Source: Rhizobium sp. BK418 (GTDB taxonomy: Bacteria > Pseudomonadota > Alphaproteobacteria > Rhizobiales > Rhizobiaceae). From it: a stretch of 64,000 nucleotides of DNA. Shown here one piece after another: positions 26,460 to 33,987 of this stretch (the first letter of the stretch is position 1; the number at the start of each line of letters is the position of its first letter). The stretch lies in the NCBI RefSeq assembly GCF_004341105.1, contig NZ_SLZK01000004.1:124001-188000 (forward strand). The letters run 5' to 3'. Made by a program: the position numbers and the translations under genes. Under the pieces are notes generated by a model. It was not told where the DNA came from. It was given only the letters and a program-made list of their open reading frames with translations, and made no database searches.

Positions 26460-27371
26460 TCAGCGCACTGGAAGCCATTTCTTTGCAACCCGGCAGGCAA
26501 CCGTATAGGCGGGGTCGAAGACGTTGCCTATGTCGTAGCGGACGACCTGGCCGAGCAAATGGCTGGCCGCGACCTTCGTCAGACCGTAGTCGGCGACAAG
26601 CACGTTCAGCATTTCGCTCGTTGCATGCTGCAGAGCCTGATCCAGCGGTCTCGCATTGCCGATAGTGACGATATCGTCAGCAACGTCGGCCCTTGGCCAG
26701 GAGATCGGCCTTCCCTTTTCAACGGTCAGACGGACGGTAACTTCGAACGTGGTCTCGACGCCAGTGCCGACAATTTCTCCATCTCCCTGGACTGCATGGC
26801 AATCGCCGAGAAAGAACAAGGCACCGGGCGCGGAGACCGGAAACCAGATTGTTGCGCCCGGGCCCAGCAGGCGGTAGTCCATGTTTCCACCGTAGGCGCC
26901 ACTGGTCGCCGTCGAGATCGCCTGGCCATGGCTCGGCGCTACGCCGAAGCATCCGATCATCGGCGACAGCGGCAGCACAAGGTTTTCGATGCCGGCAACG
27001 GGTTCCCTGAGCTTCACAGTCATTGCTTGCCGGTCGATGTCCCAAAGCGTCTTCTCTGGCCTTGGAAGATCGCGAACCGCCTCCGGATCAATGACATTTG
27101 CCGCCAATACGCTTCGCGTAAAGCCGGTATCCCTGGTGGGTTTCATTTCCAGGATTTCGACCTTGAGGGCATCTCCAGGCTCCGCACCTTCGACGAAGAT
27201 CGGCCCGTTCATGGGGTTGGGGCCGTGTGCCCGCTGCACGTTATTCTCATCATAGCCCCATGCATCGATAGTGCGGGTCACGACGGTGTCGCCGCTGGCG
27301 ATCTCCAAGGCCGGAGGCATGGTCCCAATGACATTGTAAAAGGCGGTTGCGACGAAATGGTGGGTCGTCAT
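26460..27371 (-). CDS. Acetamidase/formamidase family protein
   Basis: Metal-dependent amidase of 303 aa in the FmdA/AmdA family; it releases ammonia from formamide, acetamide or a related short amide. Seen: NPMNGPIFVEGAEPGDALKVEI, SPMIGCFGVAP, SGAYGGNMDYRLLGPGATIWFPV (conserved GGNMD) and FFLGDCHAVQGDGEIVGTGVE. It lies 59 bp upstream of the iclR-type gene on the same strand. Confidence 0.92.
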   Translation of the reverse strand: MTTHHFVATAFYNVIGTMPPALEIASGDTVVTRTIDAWGYDENNVQRAHGPNPMNGPIFVEGAEPGDALKVEILEMKPTRDTGFTRSVLAANVIDPEAVRDLPRPEKTLWDIDRQAMTVKLREPVAGIENLVLPLSPMIGCFGVAPSHGQAISTATSGAYGGNMDYRLLGPGATIWFPVSAPGALFFLGDCHAVQGDGEIVGTGVETTFEVTVRLTVEKGRPISWPRADVADDIVTIGNARPLDQALQHATSEMLNVLVADYGLTKVAASHLLGQVVRYDIGNVFDPAYTVACRVAKKWLPVR

Positions 27372-27490
27372 TGTAGATGTTCCGATCAGATGTTTGGAAT
27401 GTTTTGCGCGAAGCGATCCTGTGGTTCGATGAGCTTACGCGTCAACCAGGTGAGCGTCGATGTCAATCATCCCGATGAGGAGTGCGCGAA

Positions 27491-27913
27491 TTGAATTCTA
27501 CACCAAGTCCATCGCGCAGTTCGCTCCGACGAGCGATCTACATTTGCCTTGGTCTCCTGATGGTCGGCCTTGGAATTATTGGTGCCATCCTTCCGCTCAT
27601 GCCGACGACGATCTTCTTCATCCTGGCCGCGTGGTTCTTCAGCCGGTCATCGCCTCGTCTGGAGGCCTATCTGATGGACAGTCGTTTCGGCAGCTCGTTA
27701 CGTGACTGGCGTGAGAATGGCGCAATTTCCCGGAAATCCAAGATGCTGGCCCTGGTGGGGATGTTGGCTGGATACGCGATTTTCCTTGTGACCGCGGGAC
27801 CCTCTCTTCTTCTCGCGATCATCGTCGGTGCATTCATCCTGGCTTGCGCTGCATACGTCGCCTCGCGGCCAGACTCAGCGGGACGCAGCGAGCCCGACGA
27901 AAGCGGCGGCTAA
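27491..27913 (+). CDS. DUF454 (YbaN) family membrane protein
   Basis: Small inner-membrane protein of 140 aa, function unknown. Seen: AIYICLGLLMVGLGIIGAILPLMPTTIFFILAAWFFSRSSPRLEAYL, the highly conserved first half of DUF454, then two more hydrophobic segments and an acidic tail. GAGGAG eight bases upstream favours TTG at 27491; GTG at 27482 is the alternative. It is divergent from the acetamidase gene. Confidence 0.85.
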   Translation: MNSTPSPSRSSLRRAIYICLGLLMVGLGIIGAILPLMPTTIFFILAAWFFSRSSPRLEAYLMDSRFGSSLRDWRENGAISRKSKMLALVGMLAGYAIFLVTAGPSLLLAIIVGAFILACAAYVASRPDSAGRSEPDESGG

Positions 27914-28013
27914 CCCATCTCGTCGAAAAGAGGCACTTTACAACGCGTGTAAACTCAAATTATACGGCCCGCTCACTATTGCTTCGACACTCCCAGCATC
28001 CCACCTGAGCGCC

Positions 28014-28268
28014 ATGCCAAAAACTCATAAACACAAGTTCCTGCGGGAACAGTATCGACGCATGCTTGCGTCCGACCACCACATCGATCCACGTTGGCGC
28101 GACAGTTTTGACGCCTTTCTGATCGACGTCGATCACCTGGCGCCGAATACCGGAAGCCGTCGAATTATCGGCCGCAGGAACCCCAAGCTCGGATTTGTAC
28201 CCGGAAATGTCGAATGGCATTGGGAAAGCACGACGCTGCCGGCATCACGGGAAACCAGAGGACGTTAG
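28014..28268 (+). CDS. Small basic protein with HNH-endonuclease-like motif
   Basis: 84-aa protein not assigned to a family with certainty. Visible pattern: basic N-terminus MPKTHKHKFLREQYRRML, then DVDHLAPNTGSRR (an Asp-His like the first half of an HNH site), then NPKLGFVPGNVEWHWEST, which resembles the last beta-alpha part of HNH or homing endonucleases (the G-x-x-P-x-N-V-x-W pattern). There are no cysteines for a zinc knuckle. The ATG at 28014 has a weak ribosome site. It is isolated between DUF454 and a convergent transporter gene. It could be a decayed or minimal nuclease. Confidence 0.5.
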   Translation: MPKTHKHKFLREQYRRMLASDHHIDPRWRDSFDAFLIDVDHLAPNTGSRRIIGRRNPKLGFVPGNVEWHWESTTLPASRETRGR

Positions 28269-28362
28269 GCCTCCGAACCTGTCGCTATCGTCTCTCCTGA
28301 CGCATCGTCTTCCCTTCCTGTTGCTGGGTTTCAGGTCGGGCCACTGGTCTCGATTGCCAGGT

Positions 28363-30024
28363 TCAGGGATCGATCGCCTCGTGTCGGCCGAGGAGATGCG
28401 CCGCCGAGCGCCAGGCATGATGCGTGATCCGATCGAGCCGCCGAACAGCGTCGACGCGGGCAAAGGCTTCGGTAGCGGTCAATTTTCCGGGCGCAACGGC
28501 GGCGAGAGTTTCGGCGCGGTGATCGCGCTGCTTGGCATCAAGATCCTTCGCCGCGCGTTCAATGTCTGCGAACGAGGCGTCAACCTCGGCCGAAACGGTC
28601 CAGCCGATCGGCTCGGCTCGTGCCGTGAGTGCAGACTCGGCGGTAATCGAATCACTGACCATCTGCGTCGCCCGCATCGCCTGTCTGCAAAGCTCAGTAG
28701 CGCTCAGATCGTCGGAAGCACCGGGCGTTCGTCCAGGGATTCCGCCTTCGCCGAGGATCTCCACGAGCCTGGAGGCGTGTTCAAGCGCGTGCAGCGTGCT
28801 CGTCATGCGCAGCCGCTCCTCTTCCGTCTCGGGTGGTTCTTTCAGCTCGGACAGAAAATCCCGTGCCTGTGAGAGTGCGGCGGCTGCCGCTGCCGTATCC
28901 TGCATCCCGCGGCCGCCCTCGGACGAAAGGGCGGCGGCGATTGAAGCAGCCGATGTCTTCAGGATTTCCGCCACGACGCGTCGTGTGGTTTCGACCGCGA
29001 TCACCGGATTGACGAGCGCGCTTGGATCGAGCGCACGCTCGAGCGGCGTCTCCCGGGAAGGCAGAAGTCGCTCCACGACACGGGTGAACCATTGCGTTGC
29101 CGGAAGGAGAACCGCGACACCGACGATATTATAGGCCGTGTGGTAGGCGGCCAGGAGCGTCGTCCCGTCGACGGACGCGGCAAATGCCTTCATCGCACTC
29201 GCAGTAAAAGGAAAGGCGATAATTGCAATGAGTGCGGCTGTGAGCTTGAACAGCACATAGGCAAGCGCCAGGCGCTTGGCCGTTGAGCTGGCGCCGATGG
29301 CTGCCAATGCAGAGCTCGTCGCCGTTCCGATATTCTGGCCGATGATCAGGGCCGAGCCCTGCTCGAGGCTGATTGCTCCGGCATAGAAAGCCGCAATGGT
29401 GACGGCGATGGCAGCCGTCGATGACTGCATGACCGCGGTCATCGCCAGGCCGACGACGATCAGGGTCAGGAGACCGATCGAGCCTGAGATCCAGCCAACT
29501 CCTGGCACACCCAGCACAGCAGGCAAATCGGATGGGTGCAGGCTTTCCGCAAGGCCCCCCATGCCCTGCTGCAGTGTCGTGAGCCCGTAGAGCACCAACG
29601 CAAAGCCTGCGACCGCGCCGCCCGCTGCCGCAGTCCGCCCGCCGCCCAACAGCTTGGCCAGCGCGCCGGCGAAGATCATGGGCAGGGCGTAGGCGGACAG
29701 CGAGACGCGCACACCCAGCAACGCCACGAGCCAGCCGGTGCCCGTCGTTCCGACATTGGCTCCGAACACGAGCCCGAGTCCTTGTGGGAAGGTCAGAAGC
29801 CCGGCATTGACGAGGCCGATCGTCGTCATCGTCACAGCGCTCGACGATTGCACGAGCAGCGTGATGAGGGCGCCCCAGAAGGCGCCTGTGAACGGGGTGG
29901 CCGCCGCTTTGCCGAGGACCGAGCGCAGGGCCGAGCCGGCCAGCGCCTTCAGTCCGTCGGTCATGACGGTCATCCCGAGCAGAAACAGCCCGACGCCGCC
30001 GAGAATGGCAATTACGGTCGACAT
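28363..30024 (-). CDS. Na/Pi cotransporter family protein with PhoU-like C-terminus
   Basis: Inner-membrane sodium-dependent phosphate carrier of the NptA/YjbB type, 553 aa. The first about 320 residues form two inverted repeats of membrane helices, each with the signature QSSSAVT (about 59-65) or QSSTAAI, plus GANVGTTGTG and GQNIGTATSSALA. The last about 220 residues are soluble and helical, PhoU-like. It may import or export phosphate. A possible short upstream ORF ends 25 bp before its start. Confidence 0.92.
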   Translation of the reverse strand: MSTVIAILGGVGLFLLGMTVMTDGLKALAGSALRSVLGKAAATPFTGAFWGALITLLVQSSSAVTMTTIGLVNAGLLTFPQGLGLVFGANVGTTGTGWLVALLGVRVSLSAYALPMIFAGALAKLLGGGRTAAAGGAVAGFALVLYGLTTLQQGMGGLAESLHPSDLPAVLGVPGVGWISGSIGLLTLIVVGLAMTAVMQSSTAAIAVTIAAFYAGAISLEQGSALIIGQNIGTATSSALAAIGASSTAKRLALAYVLFKLTAALIAIIAFPFTASAMKAFAASVDGTTLLAAYHTAYNIVGVAVLLPATQWFTRVVERLLPSRETPLERALDPSALVNPVIAVETTRRVVAEILKTSAASIAAALSSEGGRGMQDTAAAAAALSQARDFLSELKEPPETEEERLRMTSTLHALEHASRLVEILGEGGIPGRTPGASDDLSATELCRQAMRATQMVSDSITAESALTARAEPIGWTVSAEVDASFADIERAAKDLDAKQRDHRAETLAAVAPGKLTATEAFARVDAVRRLDRITHHAWRSAAHLLGRHEAIDP

Positions 30025-30049
30025 AGGCGCCCCGTCTACTCTTCCGCTA

Positions 30050-30148
30050 TCAATACTTCGTGCGGCACGGACAGGTCCTGATCTGCTCCGGCGAGACTTT
30101 TAGATGTTCGAGATCGAGCTTCTTCACTGTCTGGACGATCGCGGTCAT
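30050..30148 (-). CDS. Possible 32-aa ORF upstream of the Na/Pi gene
   Basis: A short open frame on the same strand as the transporter, 25 bp upstream of it: MTAIVQTVKKLDLEHLKV, then SPEQIRTCPCRTKY. It has an AGGG-type ribosome site about 8 bases before the ATG, a CPC motif near the C-terminus and no homolog I recognise. It may be a leader peptide or small protein, or chance. Confidence 0.35.
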   Translation of the reverse strand: MTAIVQTVKKLDLEHLKVSPEQIRTCPCRTKY

Positions 30149-30496
30149 CGGCTTTTCCCTTTAGTGCTCGCTAAATCAAATCATACGCGAATACTACCCT
30201 GTGTTGCGATTCCTTTTTTCATCGCAGGAAAGGCATATGTTTGGTAGCACCGGCGACGTCGTCCATATTATCGATGGGCGCGGGAGCCGCCAGGCGAAGA
30301 GCTGCCGCGGCGTCTATCGCAAACGGAATGGATTCCGGCACACGCCAACGTGGTACGATCAGACTAGTAGTTTATGCGGACGAGGGGGTACCAGATAGGG
30401 TTAGCTCGGTAAGTATTGTAGAATATGCGAATGCACGCATAATTTCTCGGGCTGGCGCTGCCAGGCAAGAGCAATCGAGAGCTCTGGGAGGGTCTC
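30149..30496. other. Intergenic region with a short inverted repeat
   Basis: Divergent region of about 350 bases between the possible small ORF and an O-methyltransferase gene. No convincing gene. An inverted repeat TATGCG (30424-30429) and CGCATA (30436-30441) lies 56 bases before the methyltransferase ATG and could be an operator. Confidence 0.4.
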
Positions 30497-31519
30497 ATGG
30501 AAACAATCGTTGAGGATGCCCATGCGGGCGTCGTGTCACCGGAACTCGTGGTCGATGCACTGTTTGCATGTCGAAAGACTGCAGCGATCAGGGCGGCCAT
30601 CGAGCTCGATCTCTTCACTCATATTGGCGAGGGCAAGTCTGCAGCGCAGCTGGCAGCGGCAATAAGCGCCTCGGAGCGTGGGGTGCGCATCCTGTGCGAC
30701 TACCTCGTGGTCCATGGTTTTCTGACAAAGGATAGCGGGCAGTACCGAATGACGCCCTCGACCAGAATGTTCCTGGATCGCAATTCGCCGGCTTATATGG
30801 GCGCTGCCGTCGAGTTCACAGCCGCGCCCGAAATATTGGATAACTTTTTGCGCGATCCGGCCGCCGTTGTGCGAAACGGCGGTTCGGCCGGGCTTGCGAA
30901 CATGTCGCCAGACAACCCCGTCTGGGTGAAGTTTGCGCGCGGCATGGGCTCCTTTACGGGTCTAAGCGCCAAAATACTGGCGGACGAAATCTCCGGCTGG
31001 ACCAAGCCTCCCCAAAAGGTTTTAGACATCGCTGCAGGTCCAGGTGTTTTCGGGATCGAAATTGCGAAGGCCTTTCCGTCTGCCGAGATCGTCGCCGTCG
31101 ACTGGGCGGCCGTATTGGAGCTGTCGAAGCAGAATGCGGAAAAAGCCGGCGTGGCTAACCGGTACCGGACGATCACCGGCAGTGCCTTCGATGTGGAATG
31201 GGGTACGAGTTATGATCTCGTCCTGCTTCCGAATTTTCTGCACCATTTCGATCTGCCAACATGTGCCCAGCTCTTACGAAAGATCAGAGCGAGCCTTGCA
31301 GAGGATGGTCGGATTGTCGCGGTCGATTTCGTGCCGAATGAAGATGGCGTTTCGCCTCCTTTTCCCGCGGCGTTCTCTTGGGAGATGCTCGCCGGCACGC
31401 CTGCAGGCCAGGCCTATTCGCAGAGGGAACTGACAGAGATGGCAAGATTGGCTGGCCTTACCGGCGTCATGGTCAAACCGATGCCGCCAACTCCAGCAAG
31501 CCTCATTCTCTTCGAATAG
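30497..31519 (+). CDS. SAM-dependent O-methyltransferase with dimerisation domain
   Basis: 340-aa methyltransferase of the plant/bacterial small-molecule O-methyltransferase type. The N-terminal dimerisation winged helix (IRAAIELDLFTHIGEGKSAAQLAAAI, about residues 35-60) precedes the SAM domain: VLDIAAGPGVFGIEIA, VAVDWAAVLELS, FLHHFDLPTCAQLLRK (catalytic-region His) and VDFVPNEDG. The substrate is unknown. GGGAGGG precedes the ATG at 30497. It stands alone. Confidence 0.9.
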   Translation: METIVEDAHAGVVSPELVVDALFACRKTAAIRAAIELDLFTHIGEGKSAAQLAAAISASERGVRILCDYLVVHGFLTKDSGQYRMTPSTRMFLDRNSPAYMGAAVEFTAAPEILDNFLRDPAAVVRNGGSAGLANMSPDNPVWVKFARGMGSFTGLSAKILADEISGWTKPPQKVLDIAAGPGVFGIEIAKAFPSAEIVAVDWAAVLELSKQNAEKAGVANRYRTITGSAFDVEWGTSYDLVLLPNFLHHFDLPTCAQLLRKIRASLAEDGRIVAVDFVPNEDGVSPPFPAAFSWEMLAGTPAGQAYSQRELTEMARLAGLTGVMVKPMPPTPASLILFE

Positions 31520-31524
31520 TCAGC

Positions 31525-31890
31525 GGACCATTGGCTGCGTTGGGCCGGCAGGCGCACCTTCGGATCGGCCGTAATCGCTGACGCAAGCAGAGTAAGGCAG
31601 GAGACCGTCCCGGCGCCGCCCGTTGCTTTGGGATCGATCGCGATGATCATCTGCCCCAAGCTCAGGCGGTTGCTGCGGTCATCGAAGAGAGAGGTAGCTT
31701 CAAGGAGTAATTGCTGCCGATAATGCCCGCCGCAAGGATTTCGACCATGATCGCCAGCGCAGTGTCCCTCGCTTCGCCAAGGAGCATCATCGTGCCAATC
31801 AAAGCGTCGCCGGGGCTTCTGGTTCGTGTCCTATCAGCGTCGAGCGCCCAGTTATCCGGAATGTCAGTGTCCCTTTGATGCGCTGCCATC
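31525..31890 (-). pseudogene. Ldh_2 family (malate/L-lactate/sulfolactate dehydrogenase) remnant, frameshifted and 5'-truncated
   Basis: Two overlapping reverse frames together match the C-terminal third of an Ldh_2 dehydrogenase. The first (31662-31889) reads DIPDNWALDADRTRTRSPGDAL, then LALM-like ALAIMVEILAAGIIGSNYS. The second continues SLGQMIIAIDPKA and VRLPAQRSQ. The frames join if one base is removed from (or two added to) the GA/CT run near 31684-31694. The glycine-rich cofactor motif (usually GGHKG) has decayed to GEARD and the N-terminal two thirds are missing. Confidence 0.7.
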
Positions 31891-31912
31891 CCACGCGCGA
31901 CATCATCGCAAT

Positions 31913-32674
31913 TCAGATGTTTCGCTTGAGGGCGTCTGTGATTTCGGCGCGGGCAACCCCGATCAGGACTTCCATTGCGTGCCTTGCATCTTCAGGATTG
32001 CGCATGCGAATGGCTTCTAAAACGTCCTGGTGTTTTTGGATCGCCTGCTCGTGCGATTGGCTGGCGCGATTTGTCAGGCGGAAGCTTGCAAGGAGCGCTG
32101 CGCGTATTGCGCTGGCAAACTGGCGATACACCCAATTGCCGCTGGCATTGATAATTGCTGTATGGAACTCGAGGTCCGCCCGGCTCCATTCTTCGTTATC
32201 GCGCGCGTTTGCGTCAACCATGTCCTCAAACGCCTGGGCAATTCGCGCCAGCTGCTTGGCCGTGGCTTTGGCCGCCGCCTGTGCGGCTGCAGCCGGTTCC
32301 AGAAGCTGGCGAGCATCGATCAGCGAGGTGTAGAATGCTTCGTCGCCGCCGATTGAAAGCATAACGTCGAGCACCAGTGGGTCGAGGTGGTTCCAGTTCT
32401 CCCGATGCAGAACGATTGTCCCTGCTCTCGTGCGAGACCGGACCATTCCGAGAGCGGCCAGATATTGCATCGCTTCACGCAGGCTCGTCCGGCTGACGTC
32501 GAACTTTTCGGCCAACTCTGCTTCATTGGGAAGCGTTGATCCTTCGACGAACTCCCCCGCCACAATCATGTGAACGAAGCGGGACAGGAGGGATTCGCGC
32601 ACTGTCCTTTTTCCTCGGGAGAGAATCTCATCTCCGCCTTCAGTCAATTTCCAATCAGTTCGCGTAATCGCCAC
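31913..32674 (-). CDS. FadR-type GntR-family regulator
   Basis: Regulator of 253 aa. N-terminal winged helix-turn-helix: GSTLPNEAELAEKFDVSRTSLREAMQYLAALGMV; C-terminal helical FCD domain with DLEFHTAIINASGN, whose His and Asp bind a metal in this family. GGAGG seven bases before GTG at 32674 gives the start; the open frame to 32767 has none as good. It is divergent from the galactose-type operon, and DgoR of Escherichia coli belongs to the same family, so repression of that operon is likely, with a sugar acid as inducer. Confidence 0.92.
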   Translation of the reverse strand: MAITRTDWKLTEGGDEILSRGKRTVRESLLSRFVHMIVAGEFVEGSTLPNEAELAEKFDVSRTSLREAMQYLAALGMVRSRTRAGTIVLHRENWNHLDPLVLDVMLSIGGDEAFYTSLIDARQLLEPAAAAQAAAKATAKQLARIAQAFEDMVDANARDNEEWSRADLEFHTAIINASGNWVYRQFASAIRAALLASFRLTNRASQSHEQAIQKHQDVLEAIRMRNPEDARHAMEVLIGVARAEITDALKRNI

Positions 32675-32830
32675 CGATTTCCCTCCCCATTCGGTTGGCT
32701 CCAACTTGCTTCCGGCCGGAGGCCAGTCAAGCGCTGGTGCCAAAATATTATGTATCTCCACGCGCATTCCATTCTAAGAAATCATTTATCATAGAAAGCC
32801 AACCAAAAACCACACGTTTAAAAAAATAAA

Positions 32831-32869
32831 TCGTATTTATATTGACATTGATACGACCCGGACTATGGT
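32831..32869 (+). promoter_or_regulatory. Promoter with flanking inverted repeat upstream of sugar operon
   Basis: TTGACA (32842-32847) and TATGGT (32864-32869) are spaced 16 bases apart. An inverted repeat TCGTAT (32831-32836) and ATACGA (32851-32856) straddles the -35 box and is a candidate operator for the divergent FadR-type regulator. The promoter ends 67 bases before the first gene. Confidence 0.5.
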
Positions 32870-32936
32870 GAGTTCGGCTGGAGGGACCGGATGCGTCCGA
32901 GTTCAATGATGCCGTCGATCTTAAAGGGAGGGAGCG

Positions 32937-33917
32937 ATGAAGCTCATCACGCGCGCCGCCATGCTGGCGCTGGGAACACTTGTAGCAACTGGCGCAACGC
33001 CTGCTTTTGCGCAGGATAAGGACCTCAAGGTGGGTGCGATCTATATGGACGCTCAAGGCTTTTATGCCGGCGTTCGCAAGGGTATTCAGACCGGAGCGAG
33101 CGATGCCGGCCGGAAGCTGGACATTGTCGAGACCAACGCCCAGGGCGATGTCAGCAAAGAATCTTCGTTTATCGACTCGCTTATTTCGTCAGGCGTGCAG
33201 GCGATCATCGTCTCCCCGGTTTCGGCGGACGGCTCCTATCGCGCAATCCGCCGGGCGCATGACGCGGGCATCCCGGTCGTATGCTACAATACGTGCCTGA
33301 ACGATGCCGACATGAAGCAATACATCTCCGCTTACGCCGTCGGCGACCCTTATGATTTTGGTCACAAGCTCGGCGATGCCGCGGCCGATTACTTCCTCGC
33401 CGAGAAGAAGGATGCACCTAAGATCGCGGTCCTGAACTGCGAGTTCGTCGAGGTTTGCGTAACGCGCCGCAAGGGCTTTGAAGATGCACTGAAGGCAAAG
33501 GTTCCAGGCGCTCAAATCGTTGCCAATCAGGAAGGCGCAATTCTCGACAAGGCCGTCTCGGTCGCCAGCACGATGTTGTCCTCGAACCCTGACATCGATG
33601 CGTTCTTTGGCGAAGCCGGCGGTGCCACGCTTGGCGCAGCTCGGGCCGTCAAGAGCCAGGGCAAAACCGGTAAGGTCGTGGTCTTCGGCGGCGACATGAC
33701 GACCGAGATCGCCCAGGAGCTCGCAGACTTTACAGTCATCAAGGCTGTCGTCGACATCTCGGGTCAGGGTCTTGGCAAGCTCGCGCTTGCGCAGGCAATC
33801 AAGTCGATCGATGGCCAAGCTCCCGCCGACATCAAGGTTCCTTACGACATCGATCTGTACAAGTCATCGGAAGATGGCAAGGCTTGGCTCAAGGCTCATG
33901 CCGACGGAATTCCGTGA
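32937..33917 (+). CDS. Periplasmic sugar-binding protein (RbsB/GBP family)
   Basis: Binding protein of a CUT2-type importer, 326 aa. The signal peptide ends at about residue 25 (TPAFAQ). The mature protein is a periplasmic binding domain of family 4: LKVGAIYMDAQGFYAGVRKGI, AIIVSPVSADGSYRAIRRAHDAGIPVVCYNTC, and KVVVFGGDMTTEIAQEL. AGGGAGGGAGCG precedes the ATG. Sugar specificity is not readable; the enzymes downstream point to galactose or a related aldose. Confidence 0.92.
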   Translation: MKLITRAAMLALGTLVATGATPAFAQDKDLKVGAIYMDAQGFYAGVRKGIQTGASDAGRKLDIVETNAQGDVSKESSFIDSLISSGVQAIIVSPVSADGSYRAIRRAHDAGIPVVCYNTCLNDADMKQYISAYAVGDPYDFGHKLGDAAADYFLAEKKDAPKIAVLNCEFVEVCVTRRKGFEDALKAKVPGAQIVANQEGAILDKAVSVASTMLSSNPDIDAFFGEAGGATLGAARAVKSQGKTGKVVVFGGDMTTEIAQELADFTVIKAVVDISGQGLGKLALAQAIKSIDGQAPADIKVPYDIDLYKSSEDGKAWLKAHADGIP

Positions 33918-33944
33918 GGCCCCGTCTGAAGGTCATATATTGAG

Positions 33945-33964
33945 GCCGCCGGGAAACCGGCGGC
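33945..33964 (+). other. Intercistronic hairpin with GAAA tetraloop
   Basis: GCCGCCGG-GAAA-CCGGCGGC, a perfect 8-bp stem closed by a GNRA loop, lies between the binding-protein and ATPase genes. No T run follows. Such hairpins often protect the upstream binding-protein mRNA and lower expression of the membrane components; that role is inferred. Confidence 0.65.
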
Positions 33965-33987
33965 GCATCTGATCGGTGGAAGGTATT

